Under the pieces are notes generated by a model. It saw nothing but the letters and a program-made list of their open reading frames with translations. It was not told the origin of the DNA and made no database searches. Positions 51,675 to 59,955 of a stretch of DNA of 64,000 bases are shown in pieces. This DNA is from CAXNKH01 sp049296795. Lineage in GTDB: Bacteria > Pseudomonadota > Gammaproteobacteria > Burkholderiales > Burkholderiaceae_C. The position numbers and the translations under genes were made by a program. The number at the start of each line of letters is the position of its first letter. Positions within the stretch are counted from its first letter, which is position 1. The stretch spans positions 62,001-126,000 of the forward strand of contig JBAQTC010000042.1 of the NCBI GenBank assembly GCA_049296795.1, written 5' to 3'.

Positions 51675-52934
51675 TCAGCGAATGATGCTGGCAGGGACGT
51701 AAGACACGAGGGCCAGCACGCCAAAGGCGACGAGGTAGAAGGGCCCAAGCTCGCGTACGGTTTGTCCCACCTTGACCTGGGCCAAGGCGCTGGTGATGAA
51801 CAACGTAGTGCCTACCGGCGGTGTGTAAAGGCCAATGGCCAGGTTGACGACCATCATGATGCCGAGCTGCGTCATGTCCATGCCGATGCTTTGCGCCAGA
51901 GGCACAAAGACAGGCGTGAGCAAAAGCACTGCTGCGGGCAGGTCAATGAACATGCCAAGCACCAGCATCATCAGGTTCATCATCAAGATGATCAGCCACT
52001 TGGCGTGCACGTTGGCCTGCACCCATTGGGCAATGCCCTGCGGCATCTGGTCATAGGTCAGCAACCACCCGATGGCGGCCGAGGCCATGATGACCAGCAA
52101 CACCACACCGGTGGCAAGACCAGCGTGAACGATGGCGTCGTTCAGACGCTTCCAGCCAAGGTCGCGGTAGACCAAAGACGACACCAACCCTGCGTACAGC
52201 GTGGACAGCACAGCAACCTCAGTGGGCGTGGCAATGCCAAAGCGCAAGAAGACGATGATCAGCACCGGCAGCACGATGGCGGGCGAGGCATACAGCATGT
52301 GCTTTAGGAAGGCTGCGCCGTTAAAAGGCGAAAGGTCGCGGGGAAGGTTACGACGCCAGCCTACCCACCAGCAAGCCGCCATGAAGCCTCCGCACATCAA
52401 AAGACCAGGTAGGACACCGGCTACAAATAACGACGCAATCGACGCGTTCGACGTGAGCGCGAACAAGATCATCGGAATCGACGGCGGAATCAGGATGTCG
52501 ATGGTCGCGGCTGCGGCCAGCGTGGCAGCTGAAAACGCAGGAGGATAGCCCAGGCGCTTGTGCCACGGAATCAGCAGCGAGCCAATGGCCGATGCATCAG
52601 CCACTGCCGAGCCCGAAACACCACCAAACAAGGTAGATGAGAGAACGCCGACTTGGGCCGGGCCGCCGTGAAATCGTCCGATCAAAGTGGTCAGCACGCC
52701 GATCAGAGCCTCTCCAAGTTTGCCACCCATCATCAGGGTGCCGGTCAGCATGAAGAATGGAATGGCGATCAGCGGAAAGCTTTGCACCTGGGCCACCATT
52801 TGCTGAACCAAGAGGTCCAGCGGCACCTTGTCAGAAGTGGCCGCGGCCGTCAACGCGGCCACCAGCAGACCATGCGCAATGGGCATGGCAGCCACAGCCG
52901 TGATCAGGAAAACGAAAAGGATGAGTGCGCTCAT
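51675..52934 (-). CDS. TRAP transporter large permease subunit (DctM family)
   Basis: 419 residues, almost wholly hydrophobic with about 12 membrane spans. IAIPFFMLTGTLMMGGKLGEALIGV, STLFGGVSGSAVADASAIGSLLIP and IPPSIPMILFALTSN are DctM hallmarks. It moves the substrate with sodium ions in an inner-membrane complex with the small subunit 24 bp upstream. Complete. Confidence 0.92.
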   Translation of the reverse strand: MSALILFVFLITAVAAMPIAHGLLVAALTAAATSDKVPLDLLVQQMVAQVQSFPLIAIPFFMLTGTLMMGGKLGEALIGVLTTLIGRFHGGPAQVGVLSSTLFGGVSGSAVADASAIGSLLIPWHKRLGYPPAFSAATLAAAATIDILIPPSIPMILFALTSNASIASLFVAGVLPGLLMCGGFMAACWWVGWRRNLPRDLSPFNGAAFLKHMLYASPAIVLPVLIIVFLRFGIATPTEVAVLSTLYAGLVSSLVYRDLGWKRLNDAIVHAGLATGVVLLVIMASAAIGWLLTYDQMPQGIAQWVQANVHAKWLIILMMNLMMLVLGMFIDLPAAVLLLTPVFVPLAQSIGMDMTQLGIMMVVNLAIGLYTPPVGTTLFITSALAQVKVGQTVRELGPFYLVAFGVLALVSYVPASIIR

Positions 52935-52958
52935 GGGAATTCTTTCAAGGGGTGACGA

Positions 52959-53498
52959 TCACCAGTGCGCTACAGGCACCTGGCCTTCAGCCGGTGCAAC
53001 GTCCACAGCCGGCTTCGACCACGCACGCCACGCCGACTGCAAGGCCAGCAAGCTCAAAAGCGACATGCCTACCATCACGCAGGCATAAGTGATGGAGCCG
53101 GGTAACTGCAAGATGGGCGACTTCTCGTCGTGCACGATATCCAGCATGCGGTAGGTGGCCACTGCCAGCGTGCCGTAGAGACCTGCCACGATCAGCCAAC
53201 TCACGATGGCAACCAGACGTCGCACTTTGGTCGGTACGGCGTCCATCAAAAAAGTGGTTGCAATGTGCGCGCTGTGCAGCGACGCAAGCACCACACCCGC
53301 CATCACCAGCCACGGGAACAACAACTCAGGAACTTCATTGGCCCACTGCAAGCTCGCGCCTGTGGCATAACGCAAAACAGTGTTAACGCACAAGATCGCA
53401 AAGATCACAGAGGTGGACAGCCACAACACGACGCGGCAAAGGGTTGCCACGCCGCGCTCGATCATGCTGGATTCGGCGGTTTGCATTTGATTCTCCAA
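52959..53498 (-). CDS. TRAP transporter small permease subunit (DctQ family)
   Basis: 179 residues with four predicted spans: near 18-38, 53-72 (ELLFPWLVMAGVVLASLHSAH), 90-112 and 130-152. The motif ANEVPELLFPW with the following LASLHSAH is typical of DctQ. Its N-terminal 15 residues (MENQMQTAESS) are variable. Pairs with the DctM subunit downstream. Confidence 0.88.
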   Translation of the reverse strand: MENQMQTAESSMIERGVATLCRVVLWLSTSVIFAILCVNTVLRYATGASLQWANEVPELLFPWLVMAGVVLASLHSAHIATTFLMDAVPTKVRRLVAIVSWLIVAGLYGTLAVATYRMLDIVHDEKSPILQLPGSITYACVMVGMSLLSLLALQSAWRAWSKPAVDVAPAEGQVPVAHW

Positions 53499-53559
53499 AA
53501 GGGGGCGGTGCCCTGCGCAATTCGCATGGACACCGCAGTCTGAGGCTTACTGGATGCGA

Positions 53560-54549
53560 TTACTTCGCGCGTGCAGCGGCTACGACCTTCTTGACATAGG
53601 CGCCAATGTTGCTGGCCATCCATTTGTCGTCCACGTCGGCCGTGGCTTTGGCAAAGGCAGCCTGATCTGGCGTGGTAACTTGCACACCCTTGGACTTGAG
53701 GTCGGCCAACAATTTGTCATCGGCTTCCTGCGACAGCTTGCGCTGCAGGGCTGTGGCTTCGTTGGCAGCTTCTTGCACTGCCCGCTTATCGACGTCAGAA
53801 AGTTTGTCCCAAGTGCGTTTGCTCATGAGCAGCGGTGTCATCTGGAACTGGTGTGCCGTCAAGGCCAAGTGCTTTTGCACCTCATAGATTTTGCTGGCGT
53901 GGATGTTGACCAGCGGGTTCTCTTGACCGTCCACCACGCCTTGTTGAAGCGCTACGTACAGCTCGGCAAACCGGATCTGCTGTGACTCAGCACCCAGTGA
54001 CTTCATGATGTCTACCAATGTCGCGTCAGGCGGCACGCGCATCTTCAAGCCCTTCATGTCTTCAACCTTGCTGATGGGGCGTTTGCTGTTGGTCATGTGG
54101 CGGATGCCATTGTCCCAAGCGCCCAGTAGCACCATGCCTTTTTCAGCTGAACGCTCACCCAACTCTTTGCCCAGCGGGCCGTCGAGCAGCTTGAAGGCGG
54201 CAGCGGGCGTGGAAAACATGAAGGGCATGCCATAGGCGTTGAACTCAGGCACGGCATTGGCCACCGCGCCTTGCGAGTTGGCGGACATGTCGATCGCACC
54301 GGTACGCAGTGCAGTCACCATCGCGGCATCGTCACCCAGCTGAGCCGAAGGCGCCACCTGGACTTCAATGCGTCCGTTCGTTTTGGCTTTGAGCGATTCG
54401 GCAAACTTGACCGAAGCTTCGTGGCGTGGGTTGCCAGGTGCAGCACCGTGACCAAGCGTGAGCTTGACGGTTTGGGCATGCGCTGCAAGAGGCAGCAAGG
54501 CGCAGGCGGCCAGCGAAATCAGGGTGCGGGTGAAAGTAGTGCGTTGCAT
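53560..54549 (-). CDS. TRAP transporter substrate-binding protein (DctP family)
   Basis: 329 residues: signal ending LPLAAHAQ-TVK, LTLGHGAAPGNPRHEASVKFAE, and the region LKMRVPPDATLVDIMKSLGA that carries the carboxylate-binding Arg. FAELYVALQQGVVDGQENPL is the family fingerprint. Binds an organic acid in the periplasm. First transporter gene; 56 bp downstream of the SDR gene. Confidence 0.92.
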   Translation of the reverse strand: MQRTTFTRTLISLAACALLPLAAHAQTVKLTLGHGAAPGNPRHEASVKFAESLKAKTNGRIEVQVAPSAQLGDDAAMVTALRTGAIDMSANSQGAVANAVPEFNAYGMPFMFSTPAAAFKLLDGPLGKELGERSAEKGMVLLGAWDNGIRHMTNSKRPISKVEDMKGLKMRVPPDATLVDIMKSLGAESQQIRFAELYVALQQGVVDGQENPLVNIHASKIYEVQKHLALTAHQFQMTPLLMSKRTWDKLSDVDKRAVQEAANEATALQRKLSQEADDKLLADLKSKGVQVTTPDQAAFAKATADVDDKWMASNIGAYVKKVVAAARAK

Positions 54550-54605
54550 GAGGTTTGTCTCCTAGAAAAATTGGAATGTATCGGGAACTGATGGGGGAAT
54601 GGAAA

Positions 54606-55355
54606 TTAGTGAATGAGCATGCCGCCATTGACATCCAGGGTGATGCCAGTGCAATAAGCGGACAAGTCGCTGGCCAAGAACACGCACACGCCGGCCACAT
54701 CATCGGCTTTGCCAAGGCGGTTCAGTGGAATGGTTTGTGCGATGTCTTTTTTCTGATCAGGGCTGAGCTTGCCTTGTGTGATATCGGTCTCAATCAGGCC
54801 TGGGGTCACGCAATTGATTCGAACACCTTCTGGACCAAATTCTCGCGCCATCGCTTTGGCCAAACCCAACACGCCCGCCTTGGCTGCGGAGTAATGCGGG
54901 CCGCCAAATATGCCCCCACCGCGCTGAGCAGAAACCGACGAAATACAAACAATAGAGCCCGCTTGCTGCTCACGCATGGCGGGCAGAACGGCTTGGGACA
55001 TGTAAAGAGTGCCACGCAAGCTGACGTCAAGAATTCGGTCGTAGTCGGCACCCGTGATGGCCAATGTCTTGACCGGTTGGGTAATGCCTGCGTTGTTGAT
55101 GAGGATGTCAATGCGACCGAACTTGGCCAGCACTTGGGCTGCAGCTGCATCACAGGCGGCTTTGTCGGTCACATCGCCCACCAGGCCCAAGTGACCATCC
55201 CCCAGACGGGAGGCAGCGGCAGCAGGTTCAGCTCGGGCAAGGTCCATGATGACCACGCGAGCGCCCTGCGCCGCCATTTGGCGTGCAGTAGCAAAGCCCA
55301 AGCCATTAATTCCGGCACCCCCCGTGATAAGGGCGACTTTGTCTTTAAGCAGCAT
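54606..55355 (-). CDS. short-chain dehydrogenase (FabG-like)
   Basis: 249 residues: TGGAGINGLG cofactor loop (residues 11-20), NNAGIT, VCISSVSAQRGGG and catalytic Tyr/Lys in HYSAAKAG, then CVTPGLIETDI. The usual GxxxGxG loop has an extra Ala-Gly variation, and a Cys near the catalytic Ser is unusual but tolerated. Likely oxidises or reduces the transported hydroxy acid or polyol. First gene of the leftward operon, divergent from LysR. Confidence 0.88.
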   Translation of the reverse strand: MLLKDKVALITGGAGINGLGFATARQMAAQGARVVIMDLARAEPAAAASRLGDGHLGLVGDVTDKAACDAAAAQVLAKFGRIDILINNAGITQPVKTLAITGADYDRILDVSLRGTLYMSQAVLPAMREQQAGSIVCISSVSAQRGGGIFGGPHYSAAKAGVLGLAKAMAREFGPEGVRINCVTPGLIETDITQGKLSPDQKKDIAQTIPLNRLGKADDVAGVCVFLASDLSAYCTGITLDVNGGMLIH

Positions 55356-55480
55356 TTGCGTTTTTCTCCAATTGACAGAGTTTCTAAAGACCTGGCCTGC
55401 CGAAGCAGCAGGTTCAGGATTGAGAAAGCCGATGATCGTTGCCTGTTAAAGTTAAAACAAGCGATGTTTTTTCAAAGTAA

Positions 55481-55497
55481 GATGACAATCTGTCATC
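55481..55497. promoter_or_regulatory. candidate LysR-binding box
   Basis: GATGACA-ATC-TGTCATC is a perfect 7-base inverted repeat that fits the LysR T-N11-A rule (TGACAATCTGTCA). It lies 20 bp before the LysR start and 126 bp before the divergent SDR start, a normal place for self-repression and activation of the operon. Confidence 0.65.
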
Positions 55498-55516
55498 TGA
55501 AAACAGGGTTGCCCCT

Positions 55517-56419
55517 ATGTCGTCTCTCCCCCCGATCAACAATTTGCAGGCATTTGAAGCTGTAGCCAGGCGGCGCAGTTTTGCACTTGCCGCAGCAGAA
55601 TTGAACCTGACGGCATCGGCGGTCAGTCATCAGATCGCCCGACTCGAGGCCTTTTTAGACGTGCGTCTTTTTCAACGAAGCGCCCACGGCGTTCGACTCA
55701 GCACTGCTGGAGAGCATTACCGATTTCGGGTGAGCGCAGCACTGGCAGCCATTACGGCCGCCACTGACGATCTTCGCCAAGGCGTTCGCAACAACTTGTA
55801 TGTGCATTCGGCACCTAGCTTTGCCAGTCTGTGGCTGATGCCAAGGTTGCACCGCTTTGCCCAGGCCTACCCCGATATCTCACTGAACCTCTCAGCCGCG
55901 CATACCCCGAGCGACTTCACACTGGGGCAGGCAGATATCGATATTCGCTACGGCGTGCCCCAGTGGGGCGACTTGGTGGTAGAGCCTTTGTTTGAAGAAA
56001 ACATAATGCCCTTGGCAAGCCCCACGTTCATTCAAGAACATAAGCTAAAGAGCGTTGAGCAGTTGCTGGAAGTACCCTTGATCCAAAGTAATGTGAGTGT
56101 GGTCCAGTGGTCTGACTGGTTTGCACGCTACACGAACTTGCGAGCGCCAGAGCGGTTTCCAGTGCGCTTTGACCGGGCACAGATGTCGTTGGATGCGGCC
56201 ACCCAAGGTCTTGGCGTGGCATTGGAGAGCGCCATCAACGCCGGCGGCCATTTGGAGCAAGGCAAGCTCGTACCTGTTTTCGAAATCAAGAAGGCCATCA
56301 AGGTCAAGGCTCACTTTGCAGTGTTTCCCCAGCGGCATGCCAAGCGACCTGCGGTGGAGGCCTTCTTATCATGGCTGCATGGGGAAGCCGCACGGTGTAA
56401 GGAAACCTGCCCAGCCTGA
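55517..56419 (+). CDS. LysR-family transcriptional regulator (GcvA-like)
   Basis: 300 residues. The HTH (FALAAAELNLTASAVSHQIARLEAFL then RLFQR) and the start PPINNLQAFEAVARRRS are typical of the GcvA group. The effector domain includes APSFASLWLMPRLHRFAQAYPDI and a conserved DIDIRYG. Divergent from the SDR/TRAP/transketolase operon, so most likely its activator. Confidence 0.9.
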   Translation: MSSLPPINNLQAFEAVARRRSFALAAAELNLTASAVSHQIARLEAFLDVRLFQRSAHGVRLSTAGEHYRFRVSAALAAITAATDDLRQGVRNNLYVHSAPSFASLWLMPRLHRFAQAYPDISLNLSAAHTPSDFTLGQADIDIRYGVPQWGDLVVEPLFEENIMPLASPTFIQEHKLKSVEQLLEVPLIQSNVSVVQWSDWFARYTNLRAPERFPVRFDRAQMSLDAATQGLGVALESAINAGGHLEQGKLVPVFEIKKAIKVKAHFAVFPQRHAKRPAVEAFLSWLHGEAARCKETCPA

Positions 56420-56655
56420 TAGCGGCACGTTCCCAATATCCAGAGGTCAGCGCATCCGTTCATCTTATCTATGGAGAAACGGATTGGTCACGACCGTCTG
56501 ACCGACAAGCCAATTGGCAAGTCCTTCCCGCAGCTGACTTCACCCGGGTACATGGCGCAGGTCACTTCATCGTTCTGGAAAGGCCGGACGTGCTCGCCAA
56601 AGTCCTGATCAACGCGATGTCGCTCGCGAGCGTTCCGAATGACACAGCGTTGTAG
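56413..56655 (+). pseudogene. 3'-end remnant of an alpha/beta hydrolase gene
   Basis: One frame is open from before 56413 to TAG at 56653. It encodes VHLIYGETDWSRPSDRQ, then TRVHGAGHFIVLERPDVL, the acid (GETDW) and histidine (GAGHF) parts of an alpha/beta hydrolase C terminus. There is no start codon and the nucleophile part is absent; it begins around the LysR stop. A hydrolase gene was evidently cut when LysR and this fragment were joined. 56656-56786 holds nothing else I recognise. Confidence 0.7.
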
Positions 56656-56786
56656 TAGCAGAGCCGGATATGTCGATCAGCGTTGGAGCAGGCTGTCATC
56701 TCCCTGATGCGATTCAGAACTTTGCCGCTGTCAGCTGGTCACCTGAAACTGGTCAGCGGACGAAACAGTGACAAGTGAGTTCGAGT

Positions 56787-57316
56787 GACTGCTTCTGGCC
56801 GAAAGTAGCCCATCCCTTGGGATGCACCAACCCACCCCGCTGAGAATAAAACCCAGCCAACCGGTATGAACCTATATGAAACCACTGCAAATAGGCATCA
56901 AGGAGCAAGGCCATGGCTACTAACAACACCGCATCTTCGAACCCACGGGCTGAAAGCACCCGCGACGTGCTGGACGTACTAGCCGGCAGCATCGCCAGAA
57001 CGGCAGCCAACGAACCCAAGTTCGAGCCCCAACACCTTGTTCCAGAGGTCCCGGCCGAACCAGCCCGCCAGCTACTGACCGAAATAATGCTCGCCGATCG
57101 CTGGGTGTGTTCAGTCGCGCGACTTCAGCGCTGGCGCACCGTCGGCGAGGGGCCGCAGTACTTGAAGATCGTGGGGAAAGTTTTGTACCGGCTCAAAGAC
57201 ATTGAGGCTTATGAAGAAGCCTGTCTGATCCGGAAAGCGCTCTAGGGGCGCACCCAAAGAGGCCCCGAACGGGTTGTAAATTGTTCGAACGACTTGGAAT
57301 CAGTTCGAAATAGTCT
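56787..57316. repeat. conserved right end (R) with HTH gene, copy 3
   Basis: Full-length copy with leader GACTGCTTCTGGCCGAAAGT, HTH gene and tail, which runs straight into the tRNA-Ser CCA end at 57317 instead of into another left end. This fixes the outer boundary of the repeat at the tRNA. Confidence 0.85.
56913..57245 (+). CDS. AlpA/excisionase-like HTH protein, copy 3 of 3
   Basis: 110 residues; the most divergent N-terminal half of the three (AESTRDVLDVLAGSIART) but residues 59-105 identical to the others. AAGGAG before the ATG. It lies 71 bp from the tRNA-Ser 3' end, the position of an excisionase or directionality factor next to an attachment site, yet without an integrase gene. Confidence 0.85.
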   Translation: MATNNTASSNPRAESTRDVLDVLAGSIARTAANEPKFEPQHLVPEVPAEPARQLLTEIMLADRWVCSVARLQRWRTVGEGPQYLKIVGKVLYRLKDIEAYEEACLIRKAL

Positions 57317-57404
<88 letters not shown>

Positions 57405-57421
57405 GTGCGGCGTCGATTGTA

Positions 57422-58621
57422 TCAGCCGCGCAACTTCGTAATCGCCAGTGCGGCCTCCTTGGGCGAGTCATAGGCTTGGCTTTGCAGCAGCAAGCGGCCT
57501 TGGGCATCGACTTGTTTGAAATAAAACTTGCCGTCGGCCTCTTTGTACTGTTTGAACACGGGCTCGGTGGATTTTTCCGCTTTGCGTTTGATGGGGGAGT
57601 CGATATGGCGCAGATCACGCAGGCCAACGGCGTGGCGCAGTTCGGCATTGAAGGCGCGTGACAAGGCGCGGGCTTTTTCGGCGCCAGCTTGCAAAATGGC
57701 TTCGAGTTGCGTTGGGTTGCCCATCAGCGATTCGTAAGCTTGGCGCATCGGCGCGATTTCACGGTCGATCTGTTCAAACAGCAGTTGCTTGGCCTCGGCC
57801 CAGGCGATGCCGTCGGCATAGGCCTGGCGCATGGCGGCAGTCTCTGCTGGCGTGGCAAATGCTTGATACAGCTGGAACAGGGCCGAGCCTTCAGTGTCTT
57901 TGGCGACACCGGGCGCCTTGGAGTCCGTGAGCAGGCCAGCAATTTGTTTGCGCAGTTGCTCGCGCGGGGCAAATAGCGCAATCGTGTTGTCGTAGCTCTT
58001 GCTCATCTTCCGCCCGTCCAGGCCGGGCAGGGTAGCGACGTCTTCTTCGATCACGGCTTCGGGCAAAACAAAATGCTCGCCATAGCGGTGGTTGAAACTT
58101 TGTGCAATGTCGCGCGCCATTTCGATGTGTTGAACTTGGTCGCGACCGACCGGCACTTTGTGGGCTTTGAACATCAAAATGTCAGCCGCCATCAGCACCG
58201 GGTACATGAACAGGCCAGCCGTGACATCAACATCGGGGTCCAGCCCGGCTTGGGTGTTTTTGTCCACCGCCGCTTTGTAGGCGTGGGCCCGATTGAGCTG
58301 GCCTTTGCCACTGACACAGGTTAAGAGCCAGGTCAGTTCGGGAATTTCCGGGATGTCGGATTGGCGGTAAAAAGTCACACGCTCAGGGTTCAACCCGGCG
58401 GCCAACCAGGTCGCTGCAATTTCCAAGGTCGAGCGCTGAATGCGCGCGGGGTCAGCGATTTTGATCAGCGCGTGGTAATCGGCCAGAAAATAAAAACTCT
58501 CGACCCCGGCGATCAAACTGGCTTTGACGGCAGGGCGAATGGCGCCAACGTAATTGCCCAAATGGGGCGTGCCCGATGTGGTGATGCCGGTTAAAACACG
58601 CATGGAATGCTGAAGAGTCAT
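57422..58621 (-). CDS. trpS: tryptophan--tRNA ligase with C-terminal extension
   Basis: 399 residues. GITTSGTPHLGNYVGAIRP holds the HIGH-type motif (HLGN) and KMSKSYDN the KMSKS loop. The catalytic body ends near 335; the last 55 or so residues (FKQYKEADGKFYFKQVDAQGR and LLLQSQAYDSPKEAA) look like a small DUF1508/YegP-type repeat, a known addition in Burkholderiales TrpS. Essential cytoplasmic enzyme. ATG 58621 used; ATG 58603 is also in frame. The gene ends 18 bp from the tRNA-Ser. Confidence 0.95.
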   Translation of the reverse strand: MTLQHSMRVLTGITTSGTPHLGNYVGAIRPAVKASLIAGVESFYFLADYHALIKIADPARIQRSTLEIAATWLAAGLNPERVTFYRQSDIPEIPELTWLLTCVSGKGQLNRAHAYKAAVDKNTQAGLDPDVDVTAGLFMYPVLMAADILMFKAHKVPVGRDQVQHIEMARDIAQSFNHRYGEHFVLPEAVIEEDVATLPGLDGRKMSKSYDNTIALFAPREQLRKQIAGLLTDSKAPGVAKDTEGSALFQLYQAFATPAETAAMRQAYADGIAWAEAKQLLFEQIDREIAPMRQAYESLMGNPTQLEAILQAGAEKARALSRAFNAELRHAVGLRDLRHIDSPIKRKAEKSTEPVFKQYKEADGKFYFKQVDAQGRLLLQSQAYDSPKEAALAITKLRG

Positions 58622-58625
58622 CGGC

Positions 58626-59294
58626 TTAGCGCACCAGAAAAGACAGGGGTGTGAGCAGCAACTCGAGCAGTGAGTAAGTCACACTCATCACCGGTCGCAG
58701 CCAATAGTTGCTGACCAGACCGGTCAGTACCAAGGCCATCACGATAAAGAAGCCCCAAGGTTCGATCCGGCTGAGCATCGCAGCGTAACGCCAGGGCAGC
58801 AAGCCGACCAGAATTCGACCGCCGTCAAGCGGGGGCAGGGGGAACAGGTTGAAAGCGAACATCACCACATTGACCAACATGCCGGCGCGGCACATCTCGA
58901 TGAAAAAGCGCTCGTTGACCTCAAGGCCGATCAAAACGTACAGCAGCACGCCCCACAGCAGCGCCTGTGCCAGATTCGAGCCGGGCCCGGCCAGCGCGAC
59001 CCAGATCATGTGGCGCTTGGGGTGGCGCAACTTGCCGAAATTCACTGGCACCGGTTTGGCGTAACCAAACAAAAAAGCACCTGAAGTGGCGAAGTACAAC
59101 AGCAGCGGCATCAAAATAGTTCCCACCGGGTCGATGTGCTTGAGCGGGTTGAGCGTGATGCGCCCGAGCGCCCAGGCCGTGTTGTCGCCGAAATGCCGGG
59201 CCGCGTAGCCGTGGGCTGCCTCGTGCACGGTGATGGCGAACAAAACCGGCAACGCGTAAATCAGGACGGTTTGAATCAGATGAGAAAAATCCAT
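58626..59294 (-). CDS. site-2 protease-family (M50) membrane metalloprotease
   Basis: 222 residues with about six spans. HEAAH in the first (ITVHEAAHGYAARHFGD) and the third ligand in NLFPLPPLDGGRIL give the zinc site of M50B proteases. No PDZ domain. Members cleave transmembrane proteins in signalling; the substrate here is unknown. Four bp upstream of trpS on the same strand, a common arrangement. Confidence 0.88.
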   Translation of the reverse strand: MDFSHLIQTVLIYALPVLFAITVHEAAHGYAARHFGDNTAWALGRITLNPLKHIDPVGTILMPLLLYFATSGAFLFGYAKPVPVNFGKLRHPKRHMIWVALAGPGSNLAQALLWGVLLYVLIGLEVNERFFIEMCRAGMLVNVVMFAFNLFPLPPLDGGRILVGLLPWRYAAMLSRIEPWGFFIVMALVLTGLVSNYWLRPVMSVTYSLLELLLTPLSFLVR

Positions 59295-59331
59295 GGCGCG
59301 ATTGTGTCAGACCCGAGACCCGTCCCCGCGC

Positions 59332-59955
59332 TCACAACCCCAGTGGCGCCAGAGCGCCGCCGCCGCGGCGCAGTAGCACAGGTTCTCCACTGCTGAGATC
59401 GACCACGGTGGTGGGTTGCTGGGCGCAAGCGCCAGCGTCAATCACGCCGGCAATCTGATTTTCATAAAGCTGACGGATGTCATTCGCGTCGTTGAGCGGC
59501 TCGCGTTGGCCAGCGGCAATCAGGGTACTGGCCAAGAGCGGAGCGTTGTGCAACTCGAGCAGGGCTTGCAAAGTTCGGTGTTCGGGCACCCGTAGACCAA
59601 TGGTTTTGCGTGAGGGGTGGCTGAGTCGGCGCGGCACTTCCTTGGAGGCTTCCAGGATGAAGGTGTAAGGGCCGGGCGTGGTCGCTTTGATCAAACGGAA
59701 TTGCTGGTTATCGACCCGGGCGTAATTGGCCAATTCGCTCAAATCGCGGCACAACAGCGACAAGTGGTGCTTGTCGTCAATACCGCGGATGCGGCGCAAG
59801 CTGTCGGCTGCGGCCTTGTCGTCCAAATGGCAGACCAGGGCGTAGCTGGAGTCGGTGGGGACGGCCAGCACACCGCCCTTTTCCAGCAGGGCCACGGCCT
59901 GCTTGAGCAAGCGGGGTTGCGGGTTGTCGGGGTGGACTTGAAAAAATTGGGCCAT
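59332..59955 (-). CDS. Sua5/YciO/YrdC-family protein
   Basis: 207 residues: LEKGGVLAVPTDSSYALVCHLDDKAA, RIRGIDDKHHLSLLCRDLSELANYA, GPYTFILEA and GLRVPEH are the YrdC-domain signatures. It is closer to YciO than to TsaC (no C-terminal Sua5 domain). May make threonylcarbamoyl-AMP for tRNA t6A, or have a related role. The start MAQFFQVHP overlaps the stop of the EamA gene (TGATG) and replaces a longer open frame. Confidence 0.85.
   Translation of the reverse strand: MAQFFQVHPDNPQPRLLKQAVALLEKGGVLAVPTDSSYALVCHLDDKAAADSLRRIRGIDDKHHLSLLCRDLSELANYARVDNQQFRLIKATTPGPYTFILEASKEVPRRLSHPSRKTIGLRVPEHRTLQALLELHNAPLLASTLIAAGQREPLNDANDIRQLYENQIAGVIDAGACAQQPTTVVDLSSGEPVLLRRGGGALAPLGL

Larger units (their letters stand above)
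49452..57316. mobile_element. tandem tRNA-Ser-linked element 3 (TRAP/transketolase cargo)
   Basis: Left end 49452-49638; right end stops exactly at the CCA end of tRNA-Ser. About 7.9 kb. Cargo: split transketolase, three-part TRAP transporter, SDR, LysR regulator, a hydrolase relic and HTH copy 3. As the copy next to the tRNA gene it should be the most recent arrival if elements insert at the tRNA end. No recombinase gene. Confidence 0.5.

Noticed and set aside
39736..57316. prophage or conjugative element
   Set aside because: No integrase, terminase, capsid, relaxase or type IV secretion genes are present; cargo is metabolic.
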